Shown here one piece after another: positions 54,266 through 63,551 of a stretch of 64,000 bases of DNA. Source of the stretch: Candidatus Leptofilum proximum (GTDB taxonomy: Bacteria > Chloroflexota > Anaerolineae > Promineifilales > Promineifilaceae); the NCBI GenBank assembly GCA_016710325.1, contig JADJXK010000001.1:558001-622000 (forward strand). The letters are read 5' to 3'. The notes beneath the pieces are model-generated. The model searched no databases. It was not told the DNA's origin and was given only the letters and a program-made list of their open reading frames with translations. The translations under genes and the position numbers were made by a program. Numbering within the stretch: position 1 is the first letter of the stretch; the number at the start of each line of letters is the position of its first letter.

Positions 54266-55312
54266 ATGTCCACGGTACCGACCCTGCCCGGCATTCAGTC
54301 CCAGATGGTGCAAACCAACCGATTAAATGTTCATGTGCTCTCTTGCGGGCCAGAAGATGGCACACCTGTTATTTTTGTTCATGGCAACGTCTCTTCCGCC
54401 ACCTATTGGGAAGAAACCATGCTCGCCCTGCCCGACGGCTTCCGCGGCATTGCCGTGGACCTGCGCGGTTATGGCGACACCGAACCTTTGCCCATCAACG
54501 GCGCCACCGGCATGGCTGATTTTGCCGCCGATGTGCACTCTGTGGTGGAAACGATGGGGCTGGGCAAACATCACATCGTCGGGCACAGCATGGGCGGCGG
54601 CGTGGTCATGCTCTACATCATCAGCCACGCGGCCGATTTGCTCTCCATCACCCTGGTCGATCCGATTTCACCCTACGGCTACGGCGGCTCCAAAGGCGCT
54701 GATGGCGCCATGACCTTCGACGATGGGGCGCCCAGCGGCATCAATCCCGAGTTTGTTCAGCTGCTGGCCAGCGGCGAGCGCGGCCTGGAAAACCCCACCT
54801 CTCCCCGCAACGTCCTGCGCGCCTTTTACGTCAAAGCGCCCTTTATTCCCGCCCGTGAGGAGGATCTGCTCAGCTCCATGCTCACCACCAAAATTGGGGA
54901 TGATTGGTATCCGGGCAACGCCGTGCCCTCGGCCAACTGGCCCGGCGCGGCGCCTGGCGACAAAGGTGTTTTGCCCGCCTTCAACCGCAAAAACTTCGAC
55001 GCCAGCGGCCTGGCGCACATCGATCCCAAACCGCCTATCCTCTGGGTACGGGGCGCAGATGATTTGATTGTCTCTGACTATGCGATGTTTGACCTGGCGG
55101 CGCTAGGCCACATGGGCGCGGTGCCCGGCTGGCCAGGCGACGAGGTGTGCCCGCCCCAACCGATGCTGGCGCAAACCCGAGCCGTGCTGGACAGCTACGC
55201 CGCCAACGGCGGCAGCTACCGCGAAGAGGTCATTGAGGATGCCGGACACTCCCCCTACCTGGAAAAACCAGAAGCGTTTAACGCCATCTTCCACGCCCAA
55301 CTGCTCGGCTAA
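54266..55312 (+). CDS. Alpha/beta hydrolase
   Basis: 348 residues from ATG 54266 (AAAGGAG 11 bases upstream). Nucleophile in GHSMGGGVVML, oxyanion VHGNVSSATYWEE, acid in WVRGADDLIV, His in EDAGHSPYLEKPEAF. Larger than usual because of a long lid (PISPYGYGGSK..., about 160-250). Substrate unknown. Situated after the chelatase genes, but a link is not proven; BchO-like hydrolases occur in Mg-chelatase operons. Confidence 0.88.
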   Translation: MSTVPTLPGIQSQMVQTNRLNVHVLSCGPEDGTPVIFVHGNVSSATYWEETMLALPDGFRGIAVDLRGYGDTEPLPINGATGMADFAADVHSVVETMGLGKHHIVGHSMGGGVVMLYIISHAADLLSITLVDPISPYGYGGSKGADGAMTFDDGAPSGINPEFVQLLASGERGLENPTSPRNVLRAFYVKAPFIPAREEDLLSSMLTTKIGDDWYPGNAVPSANWPGAAPGDKGVLPAFNRKNFDASGLAHIDPKPPILWVRGADDLIVSDYAMFDLAALGHMGAVPGWPGDEVCPPQPMLAQTRAVLDSYAANGGSYREEVIEDAGHSPYLEKPEAFNAIFHAQLLG

Positions 55313-55324
55313 GCAGCCGTTATT

Positions 55325-55357
55325 AGATTGGGCCAATCTTGAAGATTGGCCCAATCT
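55325..55357. terminator. Bidirectional terminator-like palindrome
   Basis: AGATTGGGCCAATCTT (55325-55340) and AAGATTGGCCCAATCT (55342-55357), perfect arms with one central base, between convergent genes. A related sequence is at 59694. Confidence 0.6.
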
Positions 55358-55364
55358 CAGCCAA

Positions 55365-58300
55365 CTAACGCACCACAAAAGGCAGGAAGAGCACGTGTGC
55401 GTGCACTTCAAAGGTGGTGGGGTTTGATGTTCCCCCACCTGGCCCCGGATTCACCACAGTGATCGCACCGCTGCCCGCAAAGGCCACGTCGTAGGCGGTG
55501 AGCGTGACTTGCAGCTGGGTGGAACTGATGAAAGTAGTGGCACGGCCGTTTCCCTGCCAATACGCCTGCGCCCCCACCACAAAGTTCTTGCCCGTGATGG
55601 TCACCTCCACCGGCTGGCTGCCCGCCCCGGCCGCCCCCACAGACGTAGGCGACAGCCCGGTGATGGTCGGCGCGGGATTCTCCCCAGGCGCAGCTACCGT
55701 GAAGGAAACCAGGTTGGAACTGCCGCCGCCCGGTGTGGGATTGATGACGGCGACAACGGCCGTTCCCGGCAGCAGCAAATCATTGGCCGTCACCGAAATT
55801 CGCACCTCACCAGCGTTCACAAAGGTGGTCGCCCGGTTAACACCATTCCACTGCACCGTGGCCCCCGACACAAAGTTTGTACCAAAGATGGACAGGGTGA
55901 AAGCCGCACCACCCGCCTCGGCGCCTTGCGGGCTGAGGTATTGCACCGATGGCTTGGGATTCTGGTTGGCCGCCTGCACCACCAGCGACAGGCTGTTGTT
56001 AGACACACCGCCGCCGGGCGTCGGGTTAAACACCGTGATGGTCCGTGTCCCAGCCGCGGCCAGGTCAGAGGCAGGCAGCGTGGCTTCCAGCTGGTTAGCC
56101 GAAACGAAGTTGGTAGGCCGGGCAGTACCATTCACACGCACCACCGAACCAGGCACAAACGATTCACCGTTCACCACCAGGGTGATCTCTGGCGAGCCAA
56201 CCGGCAGCGAAGCAGGCTGTAGGCTGTCCAGCGTGGCCACCGGATTGGCCGTTTGCAGCAGCACCACAGCATCATCCAGGTAAGCGGTGGTGTAGACAGT
56301 GGAACCATCCGCACTCACCGCCACACTGATGGCCCCGTTTAGCGCAGGCAGCCCGGTGCCCGAATTGCGGAAAATGGTCTGGTAGGGGGTCAGGATTCCG
56401 CTGTCCAGGTCCCGGCTGATCACCGTCAGCGTCTGGTCCGTGTAGGCAGCGGCGTAGAGGTAACGGCCGTCTGGACTGATCTCCAAGCCGCGCACGCTCA
56501 GCAAGCCATCGGCGCCGTTCACGCCGTCGCGCAGCACGCCGCCCCAGTTCAGCGTGCCGTCGCTGTTGCGGGTAAAGCGGGCCACAGTGTTGTCGTAAAG
56601 ATTGGCGGTGTAGACATGACGGCCGTCCTGGCTCACCACCACGTCAAACGCCCCAGCTAGCCCATCCAAAAAGAAGCAGAACGGATTACACGCGCCAATC
56701 AACTGACCTTCAGAACGCACCTGCAAGAAGGTGAGCGCCCCGGTTTGGGCATGGCGCTGGTAGGTGGTGAGACGGCCGTTGCTGCTGCTGGTGAAGCTGG
56801 TGACGTACAGATTGGCTCCATCCGGGCTCACCGTTACCTTTTGCGCGCCGTCCAGGTTGGTGGCGTCGGTCACCGTGTCTTCGTACCCCACAAAGCCGTC
56901 GCTGTCGCGGTAGAAGATCACCACGGAATCCCCGGCAGTGGTGGCGACGTAGATGAAACGGCCGTCTGGACTCACCGCAATGCCTTCTGGGCTGTCCAGG
57001 CCGGTCACAAAGCCACCCTCACCGTTGGTCCAGGTCACCGCCAGAGACAGCCAGCCAGTGCTGCTGTCCCGGTTGTACACAAAGAAATTGTCCGAAGTGC
57101 CGCCAGCCACGTACACCTGCGTCCCATCCGGGCTCATGGCAATGCCGCGTGGATTGGCCAGCTGGCCGTGGCTGTAGCTCACGGCCTGGGTCAGTGTGCC
57201 TGTGGCCGGATTGCGGTTAAACAGCACAATCCATCCTGAATTGAGGCTGGTAACGTAGACGTGACGGCCGTCTGGGCTCACTACCGCATCGTACGCCCCA
57301 TCCATATTGCTGATGCCGTTCTGGCCGTTGAGGTAGCTGGTACCGGGCAGGTACAGGTGCGGCGAAGGCGGCGGTGTGCCGTCGCAGACCAGGTTGTAGG
57401 TAACACTCGGTTTAAGCGGATCGTTGGTGTGCAGGGTGATGACGGCCGTACGCAGCCCCTCATCGGCTGGGGTGCAGGTGATGGGCAGCACCACCGGCGC
57501 TTCACCATCATTGATGACCGTATCAAACGCGTTGAAGGAAAACTCGGCTGCGTTTGGGCCAGAGATGTCGATGGGTCCCAGGTTCAGCGTTGCGTTACCC
57601 GTTTCCAGGAAGGTCAGGTCCAGCGAGGCCGACTGCCCTACCTCCACACCGCCAAAATCCAGCGGCCCCGGCGCGGCAGGCAGCGAACCAAAGCCGGGCA
57701 CGGGCAGCGCCTGCACGTTGCAGAGCAGGTTGTAGGTCACGGACGGCCGTTCCGGGTCATTTGTGTTCAGCGTCAGCGTGGCAGTGCGGCTGCCCACCGC
57801 ATTGGCGTTGCAGCGCAGCTCAACCTCCTGGCTGCCGCTGGCAATGTTCAGCGGAAACGGTGTCAGCACCGAAAATTCACCCGGATTGGCCCCGCCAACC
57901 GTTGGATTGCTCACCGTCAGCGTGGTGTTGCCCGTTTCAAAAATGGTAAAGGTCGTGTTAATCGGCACGCCAACGCTGGTGTTACCCAGGTTGATCGGCC
58001 CCGGCTGCACGGGTGTTGAGCCATACCCGGCCACGGTCGGATCGGCCTCAAACGCGCCGATGTCGCACGCCGCCCCTTTGGGCCGCGGGTCGCCGCGCTG
58101 GTCCTCACCATTCACCGGGCTGTCCGCGCACGCGGTGTTGCTGCCCGCGTCGCGCGCCGGGCTGCCGGTGCCCAGCGCCAGGGTCAGCAGCGAGGCAATC
58201 GCTCCGCCGTTAAACGAAGGCGGATCCAGCAGCGGATCGGCACTGGGGATGCCAGCGCCACAGGCCGTGCCCGGAAATTGCAGATTGTTGCCGGAGTTTG

Positions 58301-59669
58301 TGGGCAGTTCAGCCGCACAGGTGCCACCGCTGCCAGTGCTGCCTTCCGCCACGATGGTGTTGGTCAACGTCACCTGGTGCAGGTGGTTGTTGTCATCGTT
58401 GAAGTTGTAGATGGCCCCGCCGGAGGTAGCCACGTTGCCCGAAATGGTGACATTCTTCAAGGCTGTGTTGGTATCGCGGGGATCGTCGTTGCTGTACAAA
58501 GCCCCACCCAGGCCGTCATCAGCAATGTTGGCAAAGAAGGAGCTGTTGGCCACGGTGATAGTGCTGCCCAGGTTGAAGATCGCCCCGCCATTTCCGGGCG
58601 TATTGCTGATGTCGCGCGCGGCGATGTTGGCGTTGAAGGCAGTTTTGGACAGGGTGAGATTGGCAGTGTAGGCGTAGATGGCTCCGCCACGGCCGTTTTT
58701 CACCCCGCCAGAAATATTGCCGTTAAACGAAGCGTTAGTTACCTTTACCGGAATGCTCCCGGTAAGAAACAGCGCACCACCCTGGCCGCCGGGCGTCAGG
58801 TTGCCGTTAAACGCCGTCCGCTCAATGTTGACGCTGTTGTCATCATAGCTGTTATCGATGAAGAGTGCCCCGCCGCCGTGCCCGATCTGCGAGCCCTGGG
58901 CAATATTCCCGGAGAAGATGCTGTCAGTGATGTTCATCGGCGAGGTGGTGATGAGGGCGATGGCCCCACCCTTTTGCTCGGCTATGTTGCCCGCAAAGTT
59001 CGTTCCGGCGATGTTGAGCGACTCTTTGGCGCCGCCCTGAAAGTAAATCGCCCCACCCGCTTGCGCCGCCTGGTTGCCCGCGAAGTTGCTGCCCAAAATA
59101 TTCAGCTCTGCGCTGGTCAAAATCGCCCCGCCGCTCACGGTGGACTCGTTGCCAATGAAGGAAGCACCAATGGCATTGATCTTGCCGTCGCCATTGCCCT
59201 GAATGGCCCCGGCATTGCCGCTTTTGCCGTTTTGCATGGTCAGGTTCATCACGGTGAAACGGCCGCTGCTGGACACATTAAAGAAGTTGGCCGCGTGGTT
59301 ACCATCCAGGATGATCGGCCCCGAAATGGTAATCTCGGAATTGATGTACATCGGCTCGACAAACGTGATCGCCCCAGACACGCTGAAGGTAATCGTGTCG
59401 GCGCCGCTCCCGGCAGGGCAGTCGGCACCGTTGTTGAGGCTGACGGCCGCATTGTTGTTGGCTGCTTCCACCGCTTCGCGCAGCGAGCAGAGGCCGTCGT
59501 CAATGGTGGGGTCATCAATGGGTTTGTCGGTGAGGGTATTGACGGTGAGGGAACCAGCCTGCACCGGCTGGTCGATGAACAAGAAGAGGACGGTACAGAG
59601 GAGAACGGCCGTTCTCACTCCCCATTTCCCCCAAAAAGGCATAACAGCGCGAACGTGTTTCCAATACAT
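55365..59669 (-). CDS. Giant mosaic surface protein (CSLREA, anchor, propeller and IPT/TIG domains)
   Basis: 1434 residues from ATG 59669, chosen by AAGGAG 7 bases upstream and a signal peptide (AVLLCTVLFLFIDQPVQAG). Order: CSLREA motif (GLCSLREAVEAAN, ~60), right-handed beta-helix with GGAI/GGAL repeats (~130-470), two choice-of-anchor D/ASPM-type domains (~540-760), a YVTN/lactonase-like propeller (~770-1130, VSPDGRHVYV units), three IPT/TIG domains (~1135-1420, NPTPGGG signature) and the tail VLFLPFVVR. Probably a secreted or cell-wall adhesin. Convergent with the hydrolase gene. Confidence 0.88.
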   Translation of the reverse strand: MYWKHVRAVMPFWGKWGVRTAVLLCTVLFLFIDQPVQAGSLTVNTLTDKPIDDPTIDDGLCSLREAVEAANNNAAVSLNNGADCPAGSGADTITFSVSGAITFVEPMYINSEITISGPIILDGNHAANFFNVSSSGRFTVMNLTMQNGKSGNAGAIQGNGDGKINAIGASFIGNESTVSGGAILTSAELNILGSNFAGNQAAQAGGAIYFQGGAKESLNIAGTNFAGNIAEQKGGAIALITTSPMNITDSIFSGNIAQGSQIGHGGGALFIDNSYDDNSVNIERTAFNGNLTPGGQGGALFLTGSIPVKVTNASFNGNISGGVKNGRGGAIYAYTANLTLSKTAFNANIAARDISNTPGNGGAIFNLGSTITVANSSFFANIADDGLGGALYSNDDPRDTNTALKNVTISGNVATSGGAIYNFNDDNNHLHQVTLTNTIVAEGSTGSGGTCAAELPTNSGNNLQFPGTACGAGIPSADPLLDPPSFNGGAIASLLTLALGTGSPARDAGSNTACADSPVNGEDQRGDPRPKGAACDIGAFEADPTVAGYGSTPVQPGPINLGNTSVGVPINTTFTIFETGNTTLTVSNPTVGGANPGEFSVLTPFPLNIASGSQEVELRCNANAVGSRTATLTLNTNDPERPSVTYNLLCNVQALPVPGFGSLPAAPGPLDFGGVEVGQSASLDLTFLETGNATLNLGPIDISGPNAAEFSFNAFDTVINDGEAPVVLPITCTPADEGLRTAVITLHTNDPLKPSVTYNLVCDGTPPPSPHLYLPGTSYLNGQNGISNMDGAYDAVVSPDGRHVYVTSLNSGWIVLFNRNPATGTLTQAVSYSHGQLANPRGIAMSPDGTQVYVAGGTSDNFFVYNRDSSTGWLSLAVTWTNGEGGFVTGLDSPEGIAVSPDGRFIYVATTAGDSVVIFYRDSDGFVGYEDTVTDATNLDGAQKVTVSPDGANLYVTSFTSSSNGRLTTYQRHAQTGALTFLQVRSEGQLIGACNPFCFFLDGLAGAFDVVVSQDGRHVYTANLYDNTVARFTRNSDGTLNWGGVLRDGVNGADGLLSVRGLEISPDGRYLYAAAYTDQTLTVISRDLDSGILTPYQTIFRNSGTGLPALNGAISVAVSADGSTVYTTAYLDDAVVLLQTANPVATLDSLQPASLPVGSPEITLVVNGESFVPGSVVRVNGTARPTNFVSANQLEATLPASDLAAAGTRTITVFNPTPGGGVSNNSLSLVVQAANQNPKPSVQYLSPQGAEAGGAAFTLSIFGTNFVSGATVQWNGVNRATTFVNAGEVRISVTANDLLLPGTAVVAVINPTPGGGSSNLVSFTVAAPGENPAPTITGLSPTSVGAAGAGSQPVEVTITGKNFVVGAQAYWQGNGRATTFISSTQLQVTLTAYDVAFAGSGAITVVNPGPGGGTSNPTTFEVHAHVLFLPFVVR

Positions 59670-59693
59670 ACAGCGGCTCCTTGGTAAGCTACG

Positions 59694-59726
59694 AGATTGG
59701 ACCACTCCTACCGAGTGGTCCAATCT
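59694..59726. repeat. AGATTGG palindrome
   Basis: AGATTGGACCACTC-ctacc-GAGTGGTCCAATCT, perfect 14-base arms, in the leader of the giant protein gene. The same AGATTGG ends are used at 55325. Confidence 0.7.
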
Positions 59727-59739
59727 GAAAAAGCGTCAG

Positions 59740-59773
59740 AGGTGCGACGCACTTCAAAAAGTGCATGGCACCT
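59740..59773. repeat. AGGTGCGA palindrome
   Basis: AGGTGCGACGCACTTCAAAA with AGTGCATGGCACCT, third copy of the family at 13753 and 45213. Confidence 0.7.
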
Positions 59774-59784
59774 GAAGAGGTGTT

Positions 59785-60258
59785 TTAGTTGGTTGCCAGC
59801 GACATGATCAGCAGAAAATCGCCATCGGCCGTGGCGTCTTGCGCCACGCGAATCAGCGTAAGGGTCTGCTTGCCCTGCGACCAGATGGCCGTCTGGAACA
59901 AATCATTGCCCTGGTTCACCGAACTCATCACGTCCCCGGCAATGTTACCGGCAATGCCACCCAGGCCGCTTTCCCAGCCGTCGTCGCCCAGTTTGTCGTT
60001 GTAGAAGCTTTCGATATCGTCCCAGCTGGCGCCATCCGGCAGGCGGTAGGCCATCTGCTCAATTTGCCCCCCAACACCAGCACTGTTGCGAATCTGGGCA
60101 TCCTGCACCATGTTGTCTACCAGCGTGTCGGCCACCGGATCGGTGCCTGGTTCCAAAGCTGTGGCGTCTGGATACGCCGGAATGTCACCGATGGCAACCG
60201 CGCCACCACAAGCCGCCAGAAAAACGAGAATTACCAATAAAAATGCTAACTTTTTCAT
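59785..60258 (-). CDS. Small lipoprotein of unknown function
   Basis: 157 residues. Signal and lipobox FLAAC (near residue 17) mark a lipoprotein. The mature part (DIPAYPDATALEPGTDPVAD, LPDGASWDDIESFYNDKLG) resembles small proteins of Chloroflexota that are not assigned a role. Single copy, flanked by the giant protein and the regulator; may be coexpressed with neither. Confidence 0.75.
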   Translation of the reverse strand: MKKLAFLLVILVFLAACGGAVAIGDIPAYPDATALEPGTDPVADTLVDNMVQDAQIRNSAGVGGQIEQMAYRLPDGASWDDIESFYNDKLGDDGWESGLGGIAGNIAGDVMSSVNQGNDLFQTAIWSQGKQTLTLIRVAQDATADGDFLLIMSLATN

Positions 60259-60384
60259 TTTTTACTCCTGTAATTAGTGAAATGTTGTAAACGTCTTTGT
60301 CGGGTCACAGTGTAGGGAAGAAAAAGGGAGCAGTCAGTGTCAGTAAGTGTTACCATTTTTGACACATTTCCGCGCGGCAACTGC

Positions 60385-60390
60385 TATAAT
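60385..60390 (+). promoter_or_regulatory. Extended -10 of the XRE/NB-ARC gene
   Basis: TGC-TATAAT ends 8 bases before the ATG at 60399. TTGACA at 60359 is 20 bases upstream, too far for a normal spacer, so the extended -10 may carry the promoter. The start codon would be at or near the transcript end (leaderless). Confidence 0.6.
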
Positions 60391-60398
60391 GCGGGTCG

Positions 60399-62834
60399 AT
60401 GTCAACGCCGAACACCTTCCCCACCTGGCTCAAACGCCGCCGCAAAGCGCTGGACCTCACCCGTGAGGAGCTGGCCCGTCAGGCGCACTGTTCGGTCAGC
60501 ACCATTCGCCGCCTGGAAGCGGGCGACTTACGCCCCTCCACCCAGCTGGTGGGCCTGCTGGCCACAGCCCTTCACCTGTCACCTGAAGAGGGCGAACCGT
60601 TTAGCCTGTTTGCCCGCGGCTTTAGCCAGTCGCCACCCAAACCAGATATTTATTCACCAACAGGCAGCACGGCCGTTTCCCATCCCGCACCCGCCCCAGA
60701 ACCCACTCGGGGTGACTTGCCCGCACCGCTTACCAGCTTTGTCGGGCGCAAACAGGAGTTAACGGCCGTGTGCGATTTGCTCCACGAAGCCGACGTACGG
60801 CTGCTCACCCTCACCGGGCCACCTGGCACTGGCAAAACCCGCCTCAGCCTGGCCGCCGCCGCCCAGCTGGCCGTCGACCTGCCGCACGGCACGTTTTTTG
60901 TGCCCCTGGCCCCCATCACCAATCCCGAGCTGGTGCTGGTGACTATTGCCCAGGTGCTGGGCGTCACCGAACCGGCCCGTGCTGGCGATGGCCTGGCCCC
61001 GCTGCGGCAGGCGCTGAAAGAGTTTTTACGGCCGCGCCGCCTGCTGCTGGTCCTGGATAACTTTGAACAGGTCACCAGCGCCGCCGCCATCGTCACTGAC
61101 CTGCTGACGGCGGCCCCCGGCTTGAAGATCCTGGTGACCAGCCGCGAACGGCTGCGCGTCTACGGCGAGCACGAATTCCCCGTGCCGCCGCTGCCTCTGC
61201 CCGACGTCAACCATTTACCGGCAGGTACGGCCGTTACCTACCTCTCCCGCTATCCCTCCATTCGCCTCTTCCAGGAACGCGCCCGCGCCATCCGGCCCGA
61301 TTTTCGCCTGACCGACGACAACATCGCCGATGTGGCCCGCATCTGCGCCTGGCTGGATGGCCTGCCCCTGGCTATCGAGATGGCTGCGGCCCAGGTAAAA
61401 TGGCTCAGCCCGGCCCAGGTGTTTGCCCAGCTCAAAACCCGGCTCATCGCCCTCACTGGCGGCCCGCGTGACCTGACGCCGCGCCAGCAGTCGCTCAGCG
61501 GGGCCATCGCCTGGAGCTACCACCTGCTCAGCGAGCACGAACGTCACCTGTTTGCCACGATGGGCGTTTTTGTCGATGGCTGCGACACCGCCGCCGCCAG
61601 CGCCGTCTGGCAGCAGGCCGCCGACAGCCTGAACTATCCCGCCAGCACGCTAAACGCTGCGCAGAGTTTGCAGCTGCTGGCCGAAAAAAGCCTACTCAAT
61701 TGCCAACCGCAGCCCGACGGCCAGATGCGCTATGTGATGCTGGAAACAGTGCGGGAATATGCATTGGAGCAGCTGCAAACCCACGGCTGGGAAACGGCCG
61801 TGCGCCAGGCCCACGCCGCCTACTTTGCCAGCCAGACGGAAACCGTCTACCATAAATTCCTGGCTACCAACGACCCGGTAGAATGGCTGAGCCTGCTGGA
61901 TCGTGAACACCACAACTTGCGGGCGGCCATTGTCTGGGCCATGGCGACGGCCGTTCACAGCCACACTCCAGCCGACATCCGCTTTGCCCAGGACCTGGTG
62001 GAGAATGTGCAGCAGTTCTGGTACATGCGCGGCCACTTCCATGAAGCCCGCCACTGGCTGGCTGAAGCGCTGGCCCTCAGCCAGGAGGCCAACATCATGC
62101 ACGCCCTCTTGCTCAACCGCCTCGGCAAGTTTGCCCGACTGCAGGGGGATATAGCTCTGGCCCAAAACTGCCATGAACAGGCCCTGGCTATCCAGGAGCG
62201 CCTGGGCAACGAGCTGGGGCAGTGCCGCTCGCTGGAAAACCTGGCAATTCTGGCCGGAACCCAGGGAGATTACGGCCGTGCCCGGATTCTGCTCGAACAA
62301 ACGCTGGCAATAGACCGGCGCAACGTTGGCGCTCGTCCCGTCGTCTCCACCCTCAACAACCTGGCCATTGTGCTGCGCCGCCTGGGCGACCTGGACAGCG
62401 CGGAACAACTATACCTGGAGGGCACCCAGCTCTGCCGCGAAACAAACAACCTCACCTCCCTTAGTTACACGCTGCACGGCCTGGGTGAGGTCAACCTGGA
62501 GCGCGGCGAGCCAGAGGCTGCGCTCACCTACCTGCGCGAAAGCATTACGCTGCGCCATCAATTGGGCGACCGGCCAGAGCTGGTCCTGTCGCTTAAAACC
62601 ATGGGCTACACCCGCTTACAGCTGGGTGATGCCGCCACCGCTGCCCGCCTCTGTGCCGCCGGCGAGCGGCTGCAGCAGCAGTTGGGCATCACCCCGGCCG
62701 CGACGTACCAGGCCGAAGCGGCCGTCAAGATCAACGAGATTTTCGACCTGCTGGGGGAAGACACATTCACGCGCCTCTGGCAGGAAGGGAGAGACTTACC
62801 CCTGGACCAGGCCATCAGCCTGGCCCTCAAATAA
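60399..62834 (+). CDS. Large XRE/NB-ARC/TPR transcriptional regulator
   Basis: 811 residues. An XRE helix-turn-helix (LTREELARQAHCSVSTIRRLE, ~18-60) is followed by an NB-ARC/STAND ATPase: Walker A GPPGTGKTRL (~142-152), Walker B LLLVLDNFEQV, and LVTSRERLRVYGEHEFPV. The C-terminal third is TPR repeats (GDIALAQNCHEQALAIQERLG, GDLDSAEQLYLEGTQLC). Such STAND proteins act as regulators or sensors and switch on ligand and ATP binding. Target genes unknown. Confidence 0.92.
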   Translation: MSTPNTFPTWLKRRRKALDLTREELARQAHCSVSTIRRLEAGDLRPSTQLVGLLATALHLSPEEGEPFSLFARGFSQSPPKPDIYSPTGSTAVSHPAPAPEPTRGDLPAPLTSFVGRKQELTAVCDLLHEADVRLLTLTGPPGTGKTRLSLAAAAQLAVDLPHGTFFVPLAPITNPELVLVTIAQVLGVTEPARAGDGLAPLRQALKEFLRPRRLLLVLDNFEQVTSAAAIVTDLLTAAPGLKILVTSRERLRVYGEHEFPVPPLPLPDVNHLPAGTAVTYLSRYPSIRLFQERARAIRPDFRLTDDNIADVARICAWLDGLPLAIEMAAAQVKWLSPAQVFAQLKTRLIALTGGPRDLTPRQQSLSGAIAWSYHLLSEHERHLFATMGVFVDGCDTAAASAVWQQAADSLNYPASTLNAAQSLQLLAEKSLLNCQPQPDGQMRYVMLETVREYALEQLQTHGWETAVRQAHAAYFASQTETVYHKFLATNDPVEWLSLLDREHHNLRAAIVWAMATAVHSHTPADIRFAQDLVENVQQFWYMRGHFHEARHWLAEALALSQEANIMHALLLNRLGKFARLQGDIALAQNCHEQALAIQERLGNELGQCRSLENLAILAGTQGDYGRARILLEQTLAIDRRNVGARPVVSTLNNLAIVLRRLGDLDSAEQLYLEGTQLCRETNNLTSLSYTLHGLGEVNLERGEPEAALTYLRESITLRHQLGDRPELVLSLKTMGYTRLQLGDAATAARLCAAGERLQQQLGITPAATYQAEAAVKINEIFDLLGEDTFTRLWQEGRDLPLDQAISLALK

Positions 62835-62849
62835 CAAGAGGTTTATTAG

Positions 62850-63346
62850 ATGAAGTTACGTTTGAAATACTCCGCCATCCTGTGGGGAACGGCCGTTTCC
62901 CTCCTCACCCTCCTTATTTTCCACCAAACCCACTCCGCCCCCGTTTTAGCCGAAGAAACCAGCGTCAATACCCTGCTCCCTTACGGGTGCTGGACTTCTA
63001 CCAGATTCACTACTACGGTTGGATGAACGGCGACGGCGTCTGGTGGTCGTACTCCCCCCTGCTCAACAGCACCGCCGACGCCAGCCTGGATAAGCCCACC
63101 ATCGTCGGTGAATTCCCGGCCAATGCCATCGACACCGGCACCAATCTCAGCGGACTGTTAAACGGCATTTACAACAATGGCTATGCCGGAGCCTGGACCT
63201 GGAGCTACGCCGCGGTGGATGGCAACGGCAATTGGAGCGACAGCAAATCGGCCATGACGGCATTTAACCAGGCGCACCAGGGACAAACGGCCGTTACCTT
63301 CGCCACGTGCAGCAACCACCTCTATCTCCCATCGATCATAAAATAA
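62850..63346 (+). pseudogene. Broken secreted glycoside hydrolase
   Basis: ATG 62850 begins a signal peptide (ILWGTAVSLLTLLIFHQ, then HSAPVLAEE) that stays in frame to LLPYG. Then the frame shifts and the rest continues in another frame as VLDFYQIHYYGWMNGDG and PTIVGEFPAN, a clan GH-A barrel end with a plausible nucleophile Glu (VGEFP). Most of the barrel between is missing. The tail NHLYLPSIIK keeps the secreted-protein ending. Internal deletion plus frameshift. Confidence 0.75.
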
Positions 63347-63360
63347 AAGGCACTGGCAAA

Positions 63361-63468
63361 AGCACGGCCGGGTGCGATTAATTTCTGTGTATGACCACGG
63401 GAGAGGTTTGATACCCTCTCGGATTATGACCGAGCTATACACAACTTTTAATCGCACCCAGCACGGCC
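63361..63468. mobile_element. 90-bp MITE-like element with 12-bp inverted repeats and 9-bp target repeat
   Basis: GGGTGCGATTAA (63370-63381) and TTAATCGCACCC (63448-63459) are perfect terminal inverted repeats. AGCACGGCC flanks both sides (63361-63369 and 63460-63468). An inner GAGAGG/CCTCTC pair adds a stem. It has no coding capacity. Confidence 0.65.
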
Positions 63469-63475
63469 GTCTCAC

Positions 63476-63504
63476 TTGACAACGGCCGTGCTTCCTGTTA
63501 TCCT
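63476..63504 (+). promoter_or_regulatory. Promoter of the MarR gene
   Basis: TTGACA (63476-63481), 17-base spacer, TATCCT (63499-63504). The spacer holds ACGGCCGT. Confidence 0.75.
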
Positions 63505-63511
63505 GTTCGCA

Positions 63512-63533
63512 GTTTGTTGACTAGTCAACAAAC
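63512..63533. promoter_or_regulatory. MarR operator palindrome
   Basis: GTTTGTTGACTAGTCAACAAAC minus two end bases is perfectly self-complementary, as is the full 22-base site 63512-63533. It lies just after the -10 and before the MarR start, as expected for autorepression. Confidence 0.8.
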
Positions 63534-63551
63534 CTCCTTGAGTAAAACAAC

